A DNA stretch of 5,659 bases from Clostridium sp. UBA6758 (GTDB taxonomy: Bacteria > Bacillota > Clostridia > Clostridiales > Clostridiaceae), in contig DKGY01000037.1 in NCBI GenBank assembly GCA_002453475.1, forward strand, positions 27,338 through 32,996, given 5' to 3'. The translations under genes were made by a program, and so were the position numbers. Shown in pieces: positions 4,564 to 5,659 of the stretch. The number at the start of each line of letters is the position of its first letter. Positions within the stretch are counted from its first letter, which is position 1. The notes beneath the pieces are model-generated. The model was not told the origin of the DNA. It ran no database searches and saw only the letters and a program-made list of their open reading frames with translations.

Positions 4564-5331
4564 TTGGATAAAATATTAGATATAAAAAATTTAGAAAAGT
4601 ATTATGGGAACAAGGGAAATGTGGTAAAGGCTATTGATGATATAAGTTTTCATGTTTCTAGGGGAGAATTTGTTGGAGTCATGGGACCATCTGGTTCTGG
4701 AAAGACAACTTTGCTGAACGTCATATCTACTATTGATGAGGTAAGTTCAGGGCATGTTTATATAGATGGAAAAGATTTAATAGAAATTAATCAAAAGGAT
4801 ATTGCAAAGTTTAGAAGGGAAAATCTAGGGTTCATCTTTCAGGATTTCAATCTCTTAGATAATTTAACAATTCATGAGAATATAGCTTTAGCACTAACAA
4901 TCAACAGGCATAAAAAGCAAGAGATAGATGGCAAGGTAAAGGCTGTAGCTGAAAACTTAGGTATAGAGGATATTCTTTCAAAGTACCCTTATGAGGTTTC
5001 AGGAGGGCAGAAACAAAGATGTGCCTGTGCAAGGGCTTTGATTACAAATCCAAAGCTTATTTTAGCAGATGAGCCTACTGGTGCTTTGGACTCAAAGTCA
5101 GCCCAAATGCTTATTGAAATGATTTCACATTTGAATAAAGAAATAGGGGCAACTATCTTAATGGTAACTCATGATTCGTTTACAGCAAGCTATTGCAGTA
5201 GAATTTTATTTATTAAGGATGGTAAAATTTTTACGGAATTAGTAAAAGGGCAAAACACCCGAAAGCAGTTTTTTAATCAAATTCTAGATGTTGTTGCACT
5301 GTTGGGAGGCGATGTGAGAGATGTACGCTAA
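4564..5331 (+). CDS. ABC transporter ATPase, MacB/BceA type (peptide-antibiotic detoxification)
   Basis: This 255-residue cytosolic ATPase powers an FtsX-type permease. All ABC motifs are present: Walker A GPSGSGKTT (41-49), Q-loop Gln93 in FIFQDFNLLDNLT, signature VSGGQKQR (145-152), Walker B LILADEPTGALD (165-176) and H-loop His203 in MVTHD. The A-loop region is LEKYYGNKGNVVKAIDD. These features fit the MacB/LolD/BceA family. Together with the neighbouring permease and two-component system it indicates a BceAB-type module that frees cell-wall targets from peptides such as bacitracin or lantibiotics. I prefer TTG 4564: GAGGTG (4552-4557) is six bases upstream and the N-terminus then matches the family. 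ATG 4558 is too close to that SD, and ATG 4537 would add nine residues with a poorer SD. The stop overlaps the permease start by 11 bases. The gene is probably driven from the 4481-4535 region. Confidence 0.93.
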   Translation: MDKILDIKNLEKYYGNKGNVVKAIDDISFHVSRGEFVGVMGPSGSGKTTLLNVISTIDEVSSGHVYIDGKDLIEINQKDIAKFRRENLGFIFQDFNLLDNLTIHENIALALTINRHKKQEIDGKVKAVAENLGIEDILSKYPYEVSGGQKQRCACARALITNPKLILADEPTGALDSKSAQMLIEMISHLNKEIGATILMVTHDSFTASYCSRILFIKDGKIFTELVKGQNTRKQFFNQILDVVALLGGDVRDVR

Positions 5332-5659
5332 ATTGGCCTTAAGCAATGCAAAACGCTCTATCAAGGATTATGTAATCTATTTTGTTACATTAACTATATG
5401 TGTAAGCTTATTTTATGCTTTTATGTCCTTATCAAGCTCACATTACGAATTAATAACAGAGGATTCTTATAATTTTGAAATGCTAAAAGTCATGATGAAG
5501 TATGCCACATATATGATAACAGCCTTAGAGGTAGTACTTATAGGCTATGTAAATAAATACATGATAAAAAGAAGGAAAAGAGAGTTTGCAACATACATAT
5601 TATTAGGTATTCCACAAAAAAATGTGGCATTTATGTTTTTTATTGAAACCTTGGTAATG
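5321..5659 (+). CDS. FtsX/BceB-type ABC permease, N-terminal part (3' end outside window)
   Basis: The first 113 residues of a membrane permease are present, and the frame is open to the right edge. After a basic start (LALSNAKRSIKDY) comes TM1 at about 17-38. A short polar loop follows, then TM2 at about 61-81, then a basic stretch with RRKREFATYILLGI (84-97), typical of FtsX-like permeases, and the beginning of TM3 from about 102. BceB-type permeases usually have about 600-660 residues, ten TM helices and a large extracellular domain after TM7, so most of the gene is missing here. ATG 5321 overlaps the ATPase stop by 11 bases; GGGAGG (5304-5309) is 11 bases upstream and GTGAGAG (5314-5320) adjoins it. 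It would form the transporter with the ATPase and serve as the peptide sensor for the kinase. The specific substrate cannot be told from this fragment. Confidence 0.9.
   Translation, partial: MYAKLALSNAKRSIKDYVIYFVTLTICVSLFYAFMSLSSSHYELITEDSYNFEMLKVMMKYATYMITALEVVLIGYVNKYMIKRRKREFATYILLGIPQKNVAFMFFIETLVM

Noticed and set aside
1..5659. CRISPR arrays, tRNA or rRNA genes, riboswitches
   Set aside because: No regularly spaced repeats, cloverleaf or rRNA-like segments, and no recognisable riboswitch core were seen on either strand.

Overview
The window is AT-rich, with A/T-ending codons, several TTG and GTG starts after strong Shine-Dalgarno (SD) sequences, and U-tract hairpin terminators. This points to a low-GC Gram-positive, most likely one of the Clostridia. 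All supported genes lie on the + strand; minus-strand frames look like shadows of these genes.

Left part (1-1110): the 3' end of an unidentified gene is followed by a small Cys-rich KTR-domain protein, a family typical of mobile elements. Its terminator is built into the end of its own coding sequence. Next come a 16-bp tandem duplication and the 5' remnant of a drug-export-type ABC ATPase, cut off shortly after Walker A and running into a terminator hairpin. A second orphan terminator and a promoter-bearing inverted repeat follow. This stretch reads as a decayed mobile or accessory segment.

Middle part (1111-2680): a HAD-superfamily hydrolase with an altered first motif, about 270 bases without a gene, an unrecognised 49-residue ORF with its own promoter and SD, and a GNAT N-acetyltransferase whose start lies inside that ORF.

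Right part (2690-5659): a Bce-type antimicrobial-peptide sensing and detoxification module. It has an OmpR-type response regulator, an intramembrane-sensing histidine kinase, an MacB/BceA-type ABC ATPase and the start of an FtsX/BceB-type permease that runs off the window. In the known paradigm the transporter senses the peptide with the kinase, the regulator is phosphorylated, and it activates the transporter promoter. The sequence fits this: a terminator closes the regulator-kinase operon, and a GTnACAA/TTGTnAC palindrome sits just before the transporter genes.

The most unusual feature is directly upstream of the response regulator. A well-placed SD precedes a GTG-initiated 15-codon ORF whose TGA overlaps the regulator's ATG. 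The GTG lies in one arm of a perfect 10-bp inverted repeat. The regulator has little SD of its own and the kinase is also joined by an ATGA overlap, so the whole sensor operon may be translationally coupled to a structured leader peptide.
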